Positions 9,836-21,288 of a stretch of DNA of 64,000 nt are shown here, one piece after another. Numbering within the stretch: the first letter of the stretch is position 1; each line of letters begins with the position of its first letter. Under the pieces are notes generated by a model. That model did not search any database. It saw only the letters and a program-made list of their open reading frames with translations, and was not told the DNA's origin. The DNA is taken from contig CAWZYM010000094.1 of NCBI GenBank assembly GCA_963966185.1, positions 1 through 64,000 on the forward strand. The letters run 5' to 3'. Source of the stretch: Rhabditoides inermis (lineage: Eukaryota; Nematoda; Chromadorea; Rhabditida; Rhabditidae). The position numbers and the translations under genes are program-made.

Positions 9836-10469
9836 CTCTTCGGCCGGGAATTGAACCCGGGTCTCGCATGTGACAGACGCGGATACTAACCACTATACTA
9901 CCGAAGACATGTGGGGAAGCAGTTGTGATGCGTTGGTGAGAGCAACACTGAATACGCTGCGATATTAAGATCGTGAAGCGTCGTGCATCCGTTCAGTACA
10001 AAATGAGCGTTCGCACGCAAAAATAACGTCAGAAAACAAAAGATTCTCTTCGGCCGGGAATTGAACCCGGGTCTCGCATGTGACAGACGCGGATACTAAC
10101 CACTATACTACCGAAGACATGTGGGGAAGCAGTTGTGATGCGTTGGTGAGAGCAACACTGAATACGCTGCGATATTAAGATCGTGAAGCGTCGTGCATCC
10201 GTTCAGTACAAAATGAGCGTTCGCACGCAAAAATAACGCTCCCGGGAAGGTTCGAACTTCCGACCTTTCGGTTAACAGCCGAACGCGCTGCCGATTGCGC
10301 CACGGAAGCACCGCTGTTTGTGAGAGACACTCCAATGAACATTGCCAGACCTACGAAAACTGATGCAAAAAAAATAAACAAAAGACCTGATCAGAGTGGG
10401 ATTCGAACCCACGCCTCCGAAGAGACTGGTGCCTTAAACCAGCGCCTTAGACCGCTCGGCCATCTGACC
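9836..10469 (-). tRNA. tRNA cluster, unit 3 (two Asp genes)
   Basis: Asp 9836-9907, Asp 10046-10117, Asn 10237-10309, Leu 10388-10469. The extra 210 bp duplicates Asp and the Asp-Asn spacer; the Asn flank (aaaaataacg) is fused to the Asp flank (tcagaaaac) at about 10029. Confidence 0.93.
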
Positions 10470-10781
10470 ACGCTCCGTTTTGCTCTCATATCGGAACATC
10501 CCACGGCACGGAGTGAGCCAGCCGGGTTCGTTGGCCACGTAATAGCGGTCGTCAAAGTGCTCATTTTTCACACAAATCACAAATCCTTGACATACTTTTA
10601 AAAATGTAAACTCGCTTACGTTCATAGCTTGTTGAGAATACGCCATCCCGTCTGATCTGGCAAGTCAAGCAACAACGCGCTCGGATAGTACCTAGATCGG
10701 AGACGGCTTGGGAATACCGAGTAATGCAAGCACGTTTTGCAAAACGAAATTCGATAATCGTGATTCAGAAAACAAAAGATT

Positions 10782-11414
10782 CTCTTCGGCCGGGAATTGA
10801 ACCCGGGTCTCGCATGTGACAGACGCGGATACTAACCACTATACTACCGAAGACATGTGGGGAAGCAGTTGTGATGCGTTGGTGAGAGCAACACTGAATA
10901 CGCTGCGATATTAAGATCGTGAAGCGTCGTGCATCCGTTCAGTACAAAATGAGCGTTCACACGCAAAAATAACGTCAGAAAACAAAAGACTCTCTTCGGC
11001 CGGGAATTGAACCCGGGTCTCGCATGTGACAGACGCGGATACTAACCACTATACTACCGAAGACATGTGGGGAAGCAGTTGTGATGCGTTGGTGAGAGCA
11101 ACACTGAATACGCTGCGATATTAAGATCGTGAAGCGTCGTGCATCCGTTCAGTACAAAATGAGCGTTCGCACGCAAAAATAACGCTCCCGGGAAGGTTCG
11201 AACTTCCGACCTTTCGGTTAACAGCCGAACGCGCTGCCGATTGCGCCACGGAAGCACCGCTGTTTGTGAGAGACACTCCAATGAACATTGCCAGACCTAC
11301 GAAAACTGATGCAAAAAAATAAACAAAAGATCTGATCAGAGTGGGATTCGAACCCACGCCTCCGAAGAGACTGGTGCCTTAAACCAGCGCCTTAGACCGC
11401 TCGGCCATCTGACC
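10782..11414 (-). tRNA. tRNA cluster, unit 4 (two Asp genes)
   Basis: Asp 10782-10853, Asp 10992-11063, Asn 11183-11255, Leu 11333-11414. Same 210-bp duplication junction as unit 3. Confidence 0.93.
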
Positions 11415-11726
11415 ACGCTCCGTTTTGCTCTCATATCGGAACATCCCACGGCACGGAGTGAGCCAGCCGGGTTCGTTGGCCACGTAATAGCGGTCGTCAA
11501 AGTGCTCATTTTTCACACAAATCACAAATCCTTGACATACTTTTAAAAATGTAAACTCGCTTACGTTCATAGCTTGTTGAGAATACGCCATCCCGTCTGA
11601 TCTGGCAAGTCAAGCAACAACGCGCTCGGATAGTACCTAGATCGGAGACGGCTTGGGAATACCGAGTAATGCAAGCACGTTTTGCAAAACGAAATTCGAT
11701 AATCGTGATTCAGAAAACAAAAGATT

Positions 11727-12359
11727 CTCTTCGGCCGGGAATTGAACCCGGGTCTCGCATGTGACAGACGCGGATACTAACCACTATACTACCGAAGACA
11801 TGTGGGGAAGCAGTTGTGATGCGTTGGTGAGAGCAACACTGAATACGCTGCGATATTAAGATCGTGAAGCGTCGTGCATCCGTTCAGTACAAAATGAGCG
11901 TTCACACGCAAAAATAACGTCAGAAAACAAAAGACTCTCTTCGGCCGGGAATTGAACCCGGGTCTCGCATGTGACAGACGCGGATACTAACCACTATACT
12001 ACCGAAGACATGTGGGGAAGCAGTTGTGATGCGTTGGTGAGAGCAACACTGAATACGCTGCGATATTAAGATCGTGAAGCGTCGTGCATCCGTTCAGTAC
12101 AAAATGAGCGTTCGCACGCAAAAATAACGCTCCCGGGAAGGTTCGAACTTCCGACCTTTCGGTTAACAGCCGAACGCGCTGCCGATTGCGCCACGGAAGC
12201 ACCGCTGTTTGTGAGAGACACTCCAATGAACATTGCCAGACCTACGAAAACTGATGCAAAAAAATAAACAAAAGATCTGATCAGAGTGGGATTCGAACCC
12301 ACGCCTCCGAAGAGACTGGTGCCTTAAACCAGCGCCTTAGACCGCTCGGCCATCTGACC
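11727..12359 (-). tRNA. tRNA cluster, unit 5 (two Asp genes)
   Basis: Asp 11727-11798, Asp 11937-12008, Asn 12128-12200, Leu 12278-12359. Confidence 0.93.
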
Positions 12360-12671
12360 ACGCTCCGTTTTGCTCTCATATCGGAACATCCCACGGCACG
12401 GAGTGAGCCAGCCGGGTTCGTTGGCCACGTTATAGCGGTCGTCAAAGTGCTCATTTTTCACACAAATCACAAATCCTTGACATACTTTTAAAATGTAAAC
12501 TCGCTTACGTTCATAGCTTGTTGAGAATACGCCATCCCGTCTGATCTGGCAAGTCAAGCAACAACGCGCTCGGATAGTACCTAGATCGGATACGGCTTGG
12601 GAATACCGAGTAATGAAAGCACGTTTTGCAAAACGAAATTCGATAATCGTGATTCAAAAAAACAAAAGATT

Positions 12672-12965
12672 CTCTTCGGCCGGGAATTGAACCCGGGTCT
12701 CGCATGTGACAGACGCGGATACTAACCACTATACTACCGAAGACATGTGGGGAGGCAGTTGTGATGCGTTGGTGAGCGCAACACTGAATACGCTGCGATA
12801 TAAAGAGAGGCTGTTTGTGAGAGACACTCCAATGAACATTGCCAGACCTACGAAAACTGATGCAAAAAAATAAACAAAAGATCTGATCAGAGTGGGATTC
12901 GAACCCACGCCTCCGAAGAGACTGGTGCCTTAAACCAGCGCCTTAGACCGCTCGGCCATCTGACC
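12672..12965 (-). tRNA. tRNA cluster, unit 6 (no Asn)
   Basis: Asp 12672-12743, Leu 12884-12965. Asn and its flanks are deleted; the join is near 12808, where the Asp-Asn spacer meets the Asn upstream flank. Confidence 0.93.
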
Positions 12966-13276
12966 ACGCTTCGTTTTGCTCTCATATCGGAACATCCCAC
13001 GGCACGGAGTGAGCCAGCCGGGTTCATTGGCCACGTAATAGCGGTCGTCAAAGTGCTCATTTTTCACACAAATAACAAATCCTTGACATACTTTTAAAAT
13101 GTAAACTCGCTTACGTTCATAGCTTGTTGAGAATACGCCATCCCGTCTGATCTGGCAAGTCAAGCAACAACGCGCTCGGATAAAACCTAGATCGGAGACG
13201 GCTTGGGAATACCGAGTAATGCAAGCACGTTTTGCAAAACGAAATTCGATAATCGTGATTCAGAAAACAAAAGATT

Positions 13277-13570
13277 CTCTTCGTCCGGGAATTGAACCCG
13301 GGTCTCGCATGTGACAGACGCGGATACTAACCACTATACTACCGAAGACATGTGGGGAGGCAGTTGTGATGCGTTGGTGAGCGCAACACTGAATACGCTG
13401 CGATATAAAGAGAGGCTGTTTGTGAGAGACACTCCAATGAACATTGCCAGACCTACGAAAACTGATGCAAAAAAATAAACAAAAGATCTGATCAGAGTGG
13501 GATTCGAACCCACGCCTCCGAAGAGACTGGTGCCTTAAACCAGCGCCTTAGACCGCTCGGCCATCTGACC
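13277..13570 (-). tRNA. tRNA cluster, unit 7 (no Asn)
   Basis: Asp 13277-13348, Leu 13489-13570. Same deletion as unit 6 (605-bp period). Asp has C66 changed to A, unpairing G7. Confidence 0.88.
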
Positions 13571-13737
13571 ACGCTTCGTTTTGCTCTCATATCGGAACAT
13601 CCCACGGCACGGAGTGAGCCGTGAGGGAGGCTGTTGTGATGCGTTGGTGAGAGCAACACTGAATACGCTGCGATATAAAGAACGTGAAGCGTCGCGCACC
13701 CGTTCAGTTCAAAATGAGCGTTCGCACGCAAAAATAA

Positions 13738-13968
13738 CGCTCCCGGGAAGGTTCGAACTTCCGACCTTTCGGTTAACAGCCGAACGCGCTGCCGATTGCG
13801 CCACGGAAGCACCGCTGTTTGTGAGAGACACTCCAATGAACATTGCCAGACCTACGAAAACTGATGCAAAAAATAAACAAAAGATCTGATCAGAGTGGGA
13901 TTCGAACCCACGCCTCCGAAGAGACTGGTGCCTTAAACCAGCGCCTTAGACCGCTCGGCCATCTGACC
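13738..13968 (-). tRNA. tRNA cluster, unit 8 (no Asp)
   Basis: Asn 13738-13810, Leu 13887-13968. At about 13620 the Leu upstream spacer jumps straight into the Asp-Asn spacer, so Asp is missing. Confidence 0.93.
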
Positions 13969-14281
13969 ACGCTCCGTTTTGCTCTCATATCGGAACATCC
14001 CACGGCACGGAGTGAGCCAGCCGGGTTCGTTGGCCAAGTAATAGCGGTCGTCAAAGTGCTCATTTTTTCACACAAATCACAAATCCTTGACATACATTTG
14101 AAAATGTTAACTCGCTTACGTTCATAGCTTGTTGAGAATACGCCATCCCGTCTGATCTGGCAAGTCAAGCAACAACGCGCTCGGATAGTACCTAGATCGG
14201 AGACGGCTTGGGAATACCGAGTAATGCAAGCACGTTTTGCAAAACGAAATTCGATAATCGTGATTCAGAAAACAAAAGATT

Positions 14282-14703
14282 CTCTTCGGCCGGGAATTGA
14301 ACCCGGGTCTCGCATGTGACAGACGCGGATACTAACCACTATACTACCGAAGACATGTGGGGAGGCAGTTGTGATGCGTTGGTGAGAGCAACACTGAATG
14401 CGCTGCGATATCAAGACCGTGAAACGTCGCGCACCCGTTCAGTTCAAAATGAGCGTTCGCACGCAAAAATAACGCTCCCGGGAAGGTTCGAACTTCCGAC
14501 CTTTCGGTTAACAGCCGAACGCGCTGCCGATTGCGCCACGGAAGCACCGCTGTTTGTGAGAGACACTCCAATGAACATTGCCAGACCTACGAAAACTGAT
14601 GCAAAAAATAAACAAAAGATCTGATCAGAGTGGGATTCGAACCCACGCCTCCGAAGAGACTGGTGCCTTAAACCAGCGCCTTAGACCGCTCGGCCATCTG
14701 ACC
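14282..14703 (-). tRNA. tRNA cluster, unit 9
   Basis: Asp 14282-14353, Asn 14473-14545, Leu 14622-14703. The first insertion follows in its upstream spacer. Confidence 0.95.
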
Positions 14704-14821
14704 ACGCTCCGTTTTGCTCTCATATCGGAACATCCCACGGCACGGAGTGAGCCAGCCGGGTTCGTTGGACACGTAATAGCGGTCGTCAAAGTGCTCATTT
14801 TTCACACAAGTCACAAATTGA

Positions 14822-14842
14822 GGGCGGCGCGCAGCGCCGCCC
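14822..14842. repeat. GC hairpin with GCA loop at left end of insertion 1
   Basis: Arms GGGCGGCGC (14822-14830) and GCGCCGCCC (14834-14842) around GCA. Confidence 0.9.
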
Positions 14843-14857
14843 GTTTGTCTTGATCTT

Positions 14858-14876
14858 TGACGCGCGCAGCGCGTCA
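14858..14876. repeat. Second GC hairpin with GCA loop in insertion 1
   Basis: Arms TGACGCGC and GCGCGTCA around GCA: same loop, different stem from the hairpin 16 bp before it. Confidence 0.9.
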
Positions 14877-15055
14877 CCCCCAAGGCATACTCAATTTCCT
14901 ATATTCCTATACGATATACTCCATAGTATGTGTTTTTTTGTTAGAATATCATTTGACAAGACTTATGAGTATGATACAAGAAATAAATATCGGTTGCGGC
15001 TTCTATCTAAAATATCCAAAACAATTTTTCGCTCATTCTGCCACTAAACGTGTTT

Positions 15056-15079
15056 ACGACGACGACGACGACGACGACG
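15056..15079. repeat. (GAC)n microsatellite in insertion 1
   Basis: About eight ACG/GAC triplets. Just after it the sequence becomes CT-rich. Confidence 0.85.
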
Positions 15080-15166
15080 GTGTGCATCACGTAAGCCCCG
15101 CCCACTGCACTCTGCGCTCATAGGTCGCTCGGCCAACTGTCTGTGCAATCTGATTGGTCGAACGCT

Positions 15167-15357
15167 CATGCCCCGCCTCTCGCTCAGCCACTCTCACATC
15201 CCGGCCTCTTGGCTCTCTCACGAGCGTACGCTCTCTGCGCGCTCTCTCTTCTTCCATCCGAGCATGCCCCGCTTTTCGATCAGCCACTCTCTTCTCTTCT
15301 ATGACCGTCTGATTCTCTCCCTTGCACACGCTCTCTGCGCGCTCTCTCTTTCTCATG
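15167..15357. repeat. Tandem repeat of about 96-101 bp in insertion 1
   Basis: Two diverged copies, each opening with catgccccgc (15167 and 15263) and closing with ctctgcgcgctctctctt. Confidence 0.75.
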
Positions 15358-15878
15358 CGATTAGAGACTAGAGCCAGAATGGGCAGCCGGCCTGAAATCA
15401 ATCGATCGATCGGTGAGGAGAGGGCGAGTGAGAGAGCTCGACAATTAAAGAACGTGCGAATAGCTGAGGAGCAGAGCAGTGCGGGTGAGGCTGCTTTGAT
15501 CTCTGAGCCACAACTTGCCAAGTCTAACAGTAATACTACCATTAACATAATATAATAAGGAAGATCAGTTTAACGCACTCGGCTCTGCAATTACAATTCA
15601 TGACCGAGGTTTCAGTGGCTCAAAATCTAATGTACGTATGTGCATACATAAATGATTCCAAAAGCAACATTCGAATTCATTTACAAACATTCGCAAAACA
15701 TTCGCAAAACAAACTGGCAGATATGAAGATCGAACGCGCCCACCAGTGAATATTACTATGTAGTATTGTTGTATAAGTTCTTTGTATTTTCAATCATGAC
15801 ATTCTGACTAGTGAGTTTGTAATATGTAATTCACCAATGTGAAAAAAAATTTCTTCGAAATTTGAGAAAAGGACATCC

Positions 15879-16262
15879 ATTCTCTTTCGAAAAGTACGTA
15901 AGTAAAGAGAAGAGGTTTGTCTGGATCTGATTCAACAAAAGCACATGCATAAAATCTCTTTGCAGCTGACTAAAATATCAAAACAAACCTGCTCTTTCGA
16001 ATTCATGAAATTAGAACATAAATATTATGCATTATATCAATTTTTTTATAGTGAATTATAATGAAAATTTGGCCTATTAATTTGGCCCAGTCACCTTACA
16101 TTATATATTTTTTATGTTTAAAAACACATTTTAGAGTGATTCGAAAGAGCAGGTTTGTTTTGATATTTTAGTCAGCTGCAAAGAGATTTTATGCATGTGC
16201 TTTTGTTGAATCAGATCCAGACAAACCTCTTCTCTTTACTTACGTACTTTTCGAAAGAGAAT
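15879..16262. repeat. 124-bp perfect inverted repeat (foldback) of insertion 1
   Basis: Arms 15879-16002 and 16139-16262 are exact reverse complements over 124 nt, with a 136-bp AT-rich spacer. The right arm ends at the array junction; its last AAT may be target sequence. Arms open with ATTCTCTTTCGAAAAGTAC. Confidence 0.93.
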
Positions 16263-16459
16263 CCTTGACATACTTTTAAAATGTAAACTCGCTTACGTTC
16301 ATAGCTTGTTGAGAATACGCCATCCCGTCTGATCTGGCAAGTCAAGCAACAACGCGCTCGGATAGTACCTAGATCGGAAACGGCTTGGGAATACCGAGTA
16401 ATGCAAGCACGTTTTGCCAAAACGAAATTCGATAATCGTGATTCAGAAAACAAAAGATT

Positions 16460-16881
16460 CTCTTCGGCCGGGAATTGAACCCGGGTCTCGCATGTGACAG
16501 ACGCGGATACTAACCACTATACTACCGAAGACATGTGGGGAGGCAGTTGTGATGCGTTGGTGAGAGCAACACTGAATACGCTGCGATATAAAGAACGTGA
16601 AGCGTCGCGCACCCGTTCAGTTCCAAATGAGCGTTCGCACGCAAAAATAACGCTCCCGGGAAGGTTCGAACTTCCGACCTTTCGGTTAACAGCCGAACGC
16701 GCTGCCGATTGCGCCACGGAAGCACCGCTGTTTGTTAGAGACACTCCAATGAACATTGCCAGACCTACGAAAACTGATGCGAAAAATAAACAAAAGATCT
16801 GATCAGAGTGGGATTCGAACCCACGCCTCCGAAGAGACTGGTGCCTTAAACCAGCGCCTTAGACCGCTCGGCCATCTGACC
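16460..16881 (-). tRNA. tRNA cluster, unit 10
   Basis: Asp 16460-16531, Asn 16651-16723, Leu 16800-16881. Confidence 0.95.
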
Positions 16882-17192
16882 ACGCTCCGTTTTGCTCTCA
16901 TATCGGAACATCCCACGGCACGGAGTGAGCCAGCCGGGTTCGTTGGCCACGTAATAGCGGTCGTCAAAGTGCTCATTTTTCACACAAATCACAAATCCTT
17001 GACATGCTTTTAAAATGTAAACTCGCTTACGTTCATAGCTTGTTGAGAATACGCCATCCCGTCTGATCTGGCAAGTCAAGCAACAACGCGCTCGGATAGT
17101 ACCTAGATCGGAAACGGCTTGGGAATACCGAGTAATGCAAGCACGTTTTGCAAAACGAAATTCGATAATCGTGACTCAGAAAACAAAAGATT

Positions 17193-17616
17193 CTCTTCGG
17201 CCGGGAATTGAACCCGGGTCTCGCATGTGACAGACGCGGATACTAACCACTATACTACCGAAGACATGTGGGGAGGCAGTTGTGATGCGTTGGTGAGAGC
17301 AACACTGAATACGCTGCGATATAAAGAACGTGAAGCGTCGCGCACCCGTTCAGTTCAAAATGAGCGTTCGCACGCAAAAATAACGCTCCCGGGAAGGTTC
17401 GAACTTCCGACCTTTCGGTTAACAGCCGAACGCGCTGCCGATTGCGCCACGGAAGCACCGCTGTTTGTGAGAGACACTCCAATGAACATTGCCAGACCTA
17501 CGAAAACTGATGCAAAAAAATAAACAAAAGATCTGATCAGAGTGGGATTCGAACCCACGCCTCCGAAGAGACTGGTGCCTTAAAACCGGCGCCTTAGACC
17601 GCTCGGCCATCTGACC
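17193..17616 (-). tRNA. tRNA cluster, unit 11 (defective Leu)
   Basis: Asp 17193-17264, Asn 17384-17456, Leu 17534-17616. This Leu copy has one extra T in the anticodon loop and one substitution in the anticodon stem, so it is probably a pseudogene. Confidence 0.9.
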
Positions 17617-17927
17617 ACGCTCCGTTTTGCTCTCATATCGGAACATCCCACGGCACGGAGTGAGCCAGCCGGGTTCGTTGGACACGTAATAGCGGTCGTC
17701 AAAGTGCTCATTTTTCACACAAGTCACAAATCCTTGACATACTTTTAAAATGTAAACTCGCTTACGTTCATAGCTTGTTGAGAATACGCCATCCCGTCTG
17801 ATCTGGCAAGTCAAGCAACAACGCGCTCGGATAGTACCTAGATCGGAAACGGCTTGGGAATACCGAGTAATGCAAGCACGTTTTGCAAAACGAAATTCGA
17901 TCATCGTGACTCAGAAAACAAAAGATT

Positions 17928-18349
17928 CTCTTCGGCCGGGAATTGAACCCGGGTCTCGCATGTGACAGACGCGGATACTAACCACTATACTACCGAAGAC
18001 ATGTGGAGAGGCAGTTGTGATGCGTTGGTGAGAGCAACACTGAATACGCTGCGATATAAAGAACGTGAAGCGTCGCGCACCCGTTCAGTTCAAAATGAGC
18101 GTTCGCACGCAAAAATAACGCTCCCGGGAAGGTTCGAACTTCCGACCTTTCGGTTAACAGCCGAACGCGCTGCCGATTGCGCCACGGAAGCACCGCTGTT
18201 TGTTAGAGACACTCCAATGAACATTGCCAGACCTACGAAAACTGATGCAAAAAATAAACAAAAGATCTGATCAGAGTGGGATTCGAACCCACGCCTCCGA
18301 AGAGACTGGTGCCTTAAACCAGCGCCTTAGACCGCTCGGCCATCTGACC
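17928..18349 (-). tRNA. tRNA cluster, unit 12
   Basis: Asp 17928-17999, Asn 18119-18191, Leu 18268-18349. Confidence 0.95.
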
Positions 18350-18660
18350 ACGCTCCGTTTTGCTCTCATATCGGAACATCCCACGGCACGGAGTGAGCCA
18401 GCCGGGTTCGTTGGACACGTAATAGCGGTCGTCAAAGTGCTCATTTTTCACACAAATCACAAATCCTTGACATACTTTTAAAATGTAAACTCGCTTACGT
18501 TCATAGCTTGTTGAGAATACGCCATCCCGTCTGATCTGGCAAGTCAAGCAACAACGCGCTCGGATAGTACCTAGATCGGAGACGGCTTGAGAATACCGAG
18601 TAATGCAAGCACGTTTTGCAAAATAAAATTCGATAATCGTGATTCAGAAAACAAAAGATT

Positions 18661-19084
18661 CTCTTCGGCCGGAAATTGAACCCGGGTCTCGCCCGTGACA
18701 GACGCGGATACTAACCACTATACTACCGAAGACATGTGGGGAGGCAGTTGTGATGCGTTGGTGAGAGCAACACTGAATACGCTGCGATATAAGGAACGTG
18801 AAGCGTCGCGCACCCGTTCAGTTCAAAATGAGCGTTCGCACGCAAAAATAACGCTCCCGGGAAGGTTCGAACTTCCGACCTTTCGGTTAACAGCCGAACG
18901 CGCTGCCGATTGCGCCACGGAAGCACCGCTGTTTGTGAGAGACACTCCAATGAACATTGCCAGACCTACGAAAACTGATGCAAAAAAAATAAACAAAAGA
19001 TCTGATCAGAGTGGGATTCGAACCCACGCCTCCGAAGAGACTGGTGCCTTAAACCAGCGCCTTAGACCGCTCGGCCATCTGACC
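18661..19084 (-). tRNA. tRNA cluster, unit 13 (altered Asp)
   Basis: Asp 18661-18732, Asn 18852-18924, Leu 19003-19084. Asp has two changes in the 3' anticodon stem (ATGCG to GGGCG) and one in the T stem, so folding is doubtful. Confidence 0.88.
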
Positions 19085-19382
19085 ACGCTCCGTTTTGCTC
19101 TCATATCGGAACATCCCACGTCACGGAGTGAGCCAGCCGGGTTCGTTGGACACGTAATAGCGGTCGTCAAAGTGCTCATTTTTCACACAAATCACAAGTC
19201 CTTGACATACTTTTAAAATGTAAACTCGCTTACGTTCATAGCTTGTTGAGAATACGCCATCCCGTCTGATCTGGCAAGTCAAGCAACAACGCGCTCGGAT
19301 AGTACCTAGATCGGAGACGGTTTGGGAATACCGAGTAATGCAAGCATGTTTTGCAAAACGAAATTCGATAATCGTGATTCAG

Positions 19383-19391
19383 AAAACAAAA
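19383..19391 (-). terminator. Pol III terminator of tRNA-Asp
   Basis: Two TTTT runs in the sense direction, the nearer one 4 nt after the tRNA. Present in the array copies inspected. Confidence 0.85.
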
Positions 19392-19395
19392 GATT

Positions 19396-19467
19396 CTCTT
19401 CGGCCGGGAATTGAACCCGGGTCTCGCATGTGACAGACGCGGATACTAACCACTATACTACCGAAGA
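19396..19467 (-). tRNA. trnD-GUC: tRNA-Asp(GTC), reference copy (unit 14)
   Basis: Decodes GAC/GAU. 72 nt with 7-bp acceptor stem TCTTCGG/CCGAAGA, discriminator G, D loop with GG, anticodon loop CTGTCAC on stem CGCGT/ATGCG, and T arm CCGGG-TTCAATT-CCCGG. A and B box positions fit a polymerase III internal promoter. No intron, no encoded CCA. This is the consensus form for the array. Confidence 0.97.
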
Positions 19468-19578
19468 CATGTGGGGAGGCAGTTGTGATGCGTTGGTGAG
19501 AGCAACACTGAATACGCTGCGATATAAAGAACGTGAAGCGTCGCGCACCCGTTCAGTTCAAAATGAGCGTTCGCACGC

Positions 19579-19583
19579 AAAAA
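19579..19583 (-). terminator. Pol III terminator of tRNA-Asn
   Basis: TTTTT in the sense direction, 3 nt after the tRNA-Asn gene. Confidence 0.85.
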
Positions 19584-19586
19584 TAA

Positions 19587-19659
19587 CGCTCCCGGGAAGG
19601 TTCGAACTTCCGACCTTTCGGTTAACAGCCGAACGCGCTGCCGATTGCGCCACGGAAGC
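19587..19659 (-). tRNA. trnN-GUU: tRNA-Asn(GTT), reference copy (unit 14)
   Basis: Decodes AAC/AAU. 73 nt: acceptor GCTTCCG/CGGGAGC, anticodon loop CTGTTAA on stem TTCGG/CCGAA, T arm GGAAG-TTCGAAC-CTTCC, discriminator G. The D loop is one nucleotide shorter than in vertebrate tRNA-Asn. No intron or CCA. Confidence 0.97.
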
Positions 19660-19716
19660 ACCGCTGTTTGTGAGAGACACTCCAATGAACATTGCCAGAC
19701 CTACGAAAACTGATGC

Positions 19717-19733
19717 AAAAAAAATAAACAAAA
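19717..19733 (-). terminator. Pol III terminator of tRNA-Leu
   Basis: A TTTT run 4 nt after the gene and a longer run of 7-8 T a little further on give a double terminator. With these, each tRNA gene in the unit can be transcribed independently. Confidence 0.85.
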
Positions 19734-19737
19734 GATC

Positions 19738-19819
19738 TGATCAGAGTGGGATTCGAACCCACGCCTCCGAAGAGACTGGTGCCTTAAACCAGCGCCTTAG
19801 ACCGCTCGGCCATCTGACC
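19738..19819 (-). tRNA. trnL-AAG: tRNA-Leu(AAG), reference copy (unit 14)
   Basis: Decodes CUN codons, with A34 expected to become inosine. 82-nt type II tRNA with acceptor GGTCAGA/TCTGATC, discriminator A, anticodon loop TTAAGGC on stem CTGGT/ACCAG, variable arm TCTC-TTC-GGAG, and T arm GTGGG-TTCGAAT-CCCAC with a near-perfect B box. No intron. Confidence 0.97.
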
Positions 19820-20131
19820 ACGCTCCGTTTTGCTCTCATATCGGAACATCCCACGGTACGGAGTGAGCCAGCCGGGTTCGTTGGACACGTAATAGCGGTC
19901 GTCAAAGTGCTCATTTTTCACACAAATCACAAATCCTTGACATACTTTTAAAATGTTAACTCGCTTACGTTCATAGCTTGTTGAGAATACGCCATCCCGT
20001 CTGATCTGGCAAGTCAAGTAACAACGCGCTCGGATAGTACCTAGATCGGAGACGGCTTGGGAATACCGAGTAATGCAAGCACGTTTTGCCAAAACGAAAT
20101 TCGATAATCGTGATTCAGAAAACAAAAGATT

Positions 20132-20554
20132 CTCTTCGGCCGGGAATTGAACCCGGGTCTCGCATGTGACAGACGCGGATACTAACCACTATACTACCGA
20201 AGACATGTGGGGAGGCAGTTGTGATGCGTTGGTGAGAGCAACACTGAATACGCTGCGATATTAAGACCGTGAAGCGTCGCGCATCCGTTCAGTTCAAAAT
20301 GAGCGTTCGCACGCAAAAATAACGCTCCCGGGAAGGTTCGAACTTCCGACCTTTCGGTTAACAGCCGAACGCGCTGCCGATTGCGCCACGGAAGCACCGC
20401 TGTTTGTGAGAGACACTCCAATGAACATTGCCAGACCTACGAAAACTGATGCAAAAAAATAAATAAAAAATCTGATCAGAGTGGGAGTCAAACCCACGCC
20501 TCCGAAGAGACTGGTGCCTTAAACCAGCGCCTTAGACCGCTCGGCCATCTGACC
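20132..20554 (-). tRNA. tRNA cluster, unit 15
   Basis: Asp 20132-20203, Asn 20323-20395, Leu 20473-20554. The Leu T loop has two changes (C56 to T and A59 to C). Confidence 0.92.
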
Positions 20555-20865
20555 ACGCTCCGTTTTGCTCTCATATCGGAACATCCCACGGCACGGAGTG
20601 AGCCAGCCGGGTTCGTTGGCCACGTAATAGCGGTCGTCAAAGTGCTCATTTTTCACACAAATCACAAATCCTTGACATACTTTTAAAATGTAAACTCGCT
20701 TACGTTCATAGCTTGTTGAGAATACGCCATCCCGTCTGATCTGGCAAGTCAAGCAACAACGCGCTCGGATAGTACCTAGATCGGAGACGGCTTGGGAATA
20801 CCGAGTAATGCAAGCACGTTTTGCAAAACGAAATTCGATAATCGTGATTCAGAAAACAAAAGATT

Positions 20866-21288
20866 CTCTTCGGCCGGGAATTGAACCCGGGTCTCGCATG
20901 TGACAGACGCGGATACTAACCACTATACTACCGAAGACATGTGGGGAGGCAGTTGTGATGCGTTGGTGAGAGCAACACTGAATACGCTGCGATATAAAGA
21001 ACGTGAAGCGTCGCGCACCCGTTCAGTTCAAAATGAGCGTTCGCACGCAAAAATTACGCTCCCGGGAAGGTTCGAACTTCCGACCTTTCGGTTAACAGCC
21101 GAACGCGCTGCCGATTGCGCCACGGAAGCACCGCTGTTTGTGAGAGACACTCCAATGAACATTGCCAGACCTACGAAAACTGATGCAAAAAAATAAACAA
21201 AAGATCTGATCAGAGTGGGATTCGAACCCACGCCTCCGAAGAGACTGGTGCCTTAAACCAGCGCCTTAGACCGCTCGGCCATCTGACC
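20866..21288 (-). tRNA. tRNA cluster, unit 16
   Basis: Asp 20866-20937, Asn 21057-21129, Leu 21207-21288. Its Asn 3' flank reads aaatta, the form seen in the stray fragment at 4808. Confidence 0.95.

Larger units (their letters stand above)
14819..16259. mobile_element. Insertion 1: hairpin-headed foldback element, 1441 bp
   Basis: Interrupts the array without loss of unit sequence: array reads up to AAT (14816-14818) and resumes from AAT (16260-16262), a possible 3-bp target duplication. Left end: two GC hairpins with GCA loops. Middle: cargo with (GAC)n and a tandem repeat. Right end: a 124-bp perfect inverted repeat. No transposase recognised, so non-autonomous if it is one element. It shares its layout with the insertion at 30277-33359. 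A nested arrangement of separate elements is the main alternative. Confidence 0.7.

Noticed and set aside
15087..15548. 153-codon minus-strand frame in insertion 1
   Set aside because: Its middle is a translated tandem repeat of CT-rich DNA and it matches no family I recognise. Possible but unsupported; codon-bias or cDNA evidence would be needed.
14819..16259. Classical Helitron
   Set aside because: No 5' TC or 3' CTRR end could be placed at the junctions, and the hairpin sits within a few bases of the end instead of about 10 bp inside. A Helentron-like relative is not excluded.
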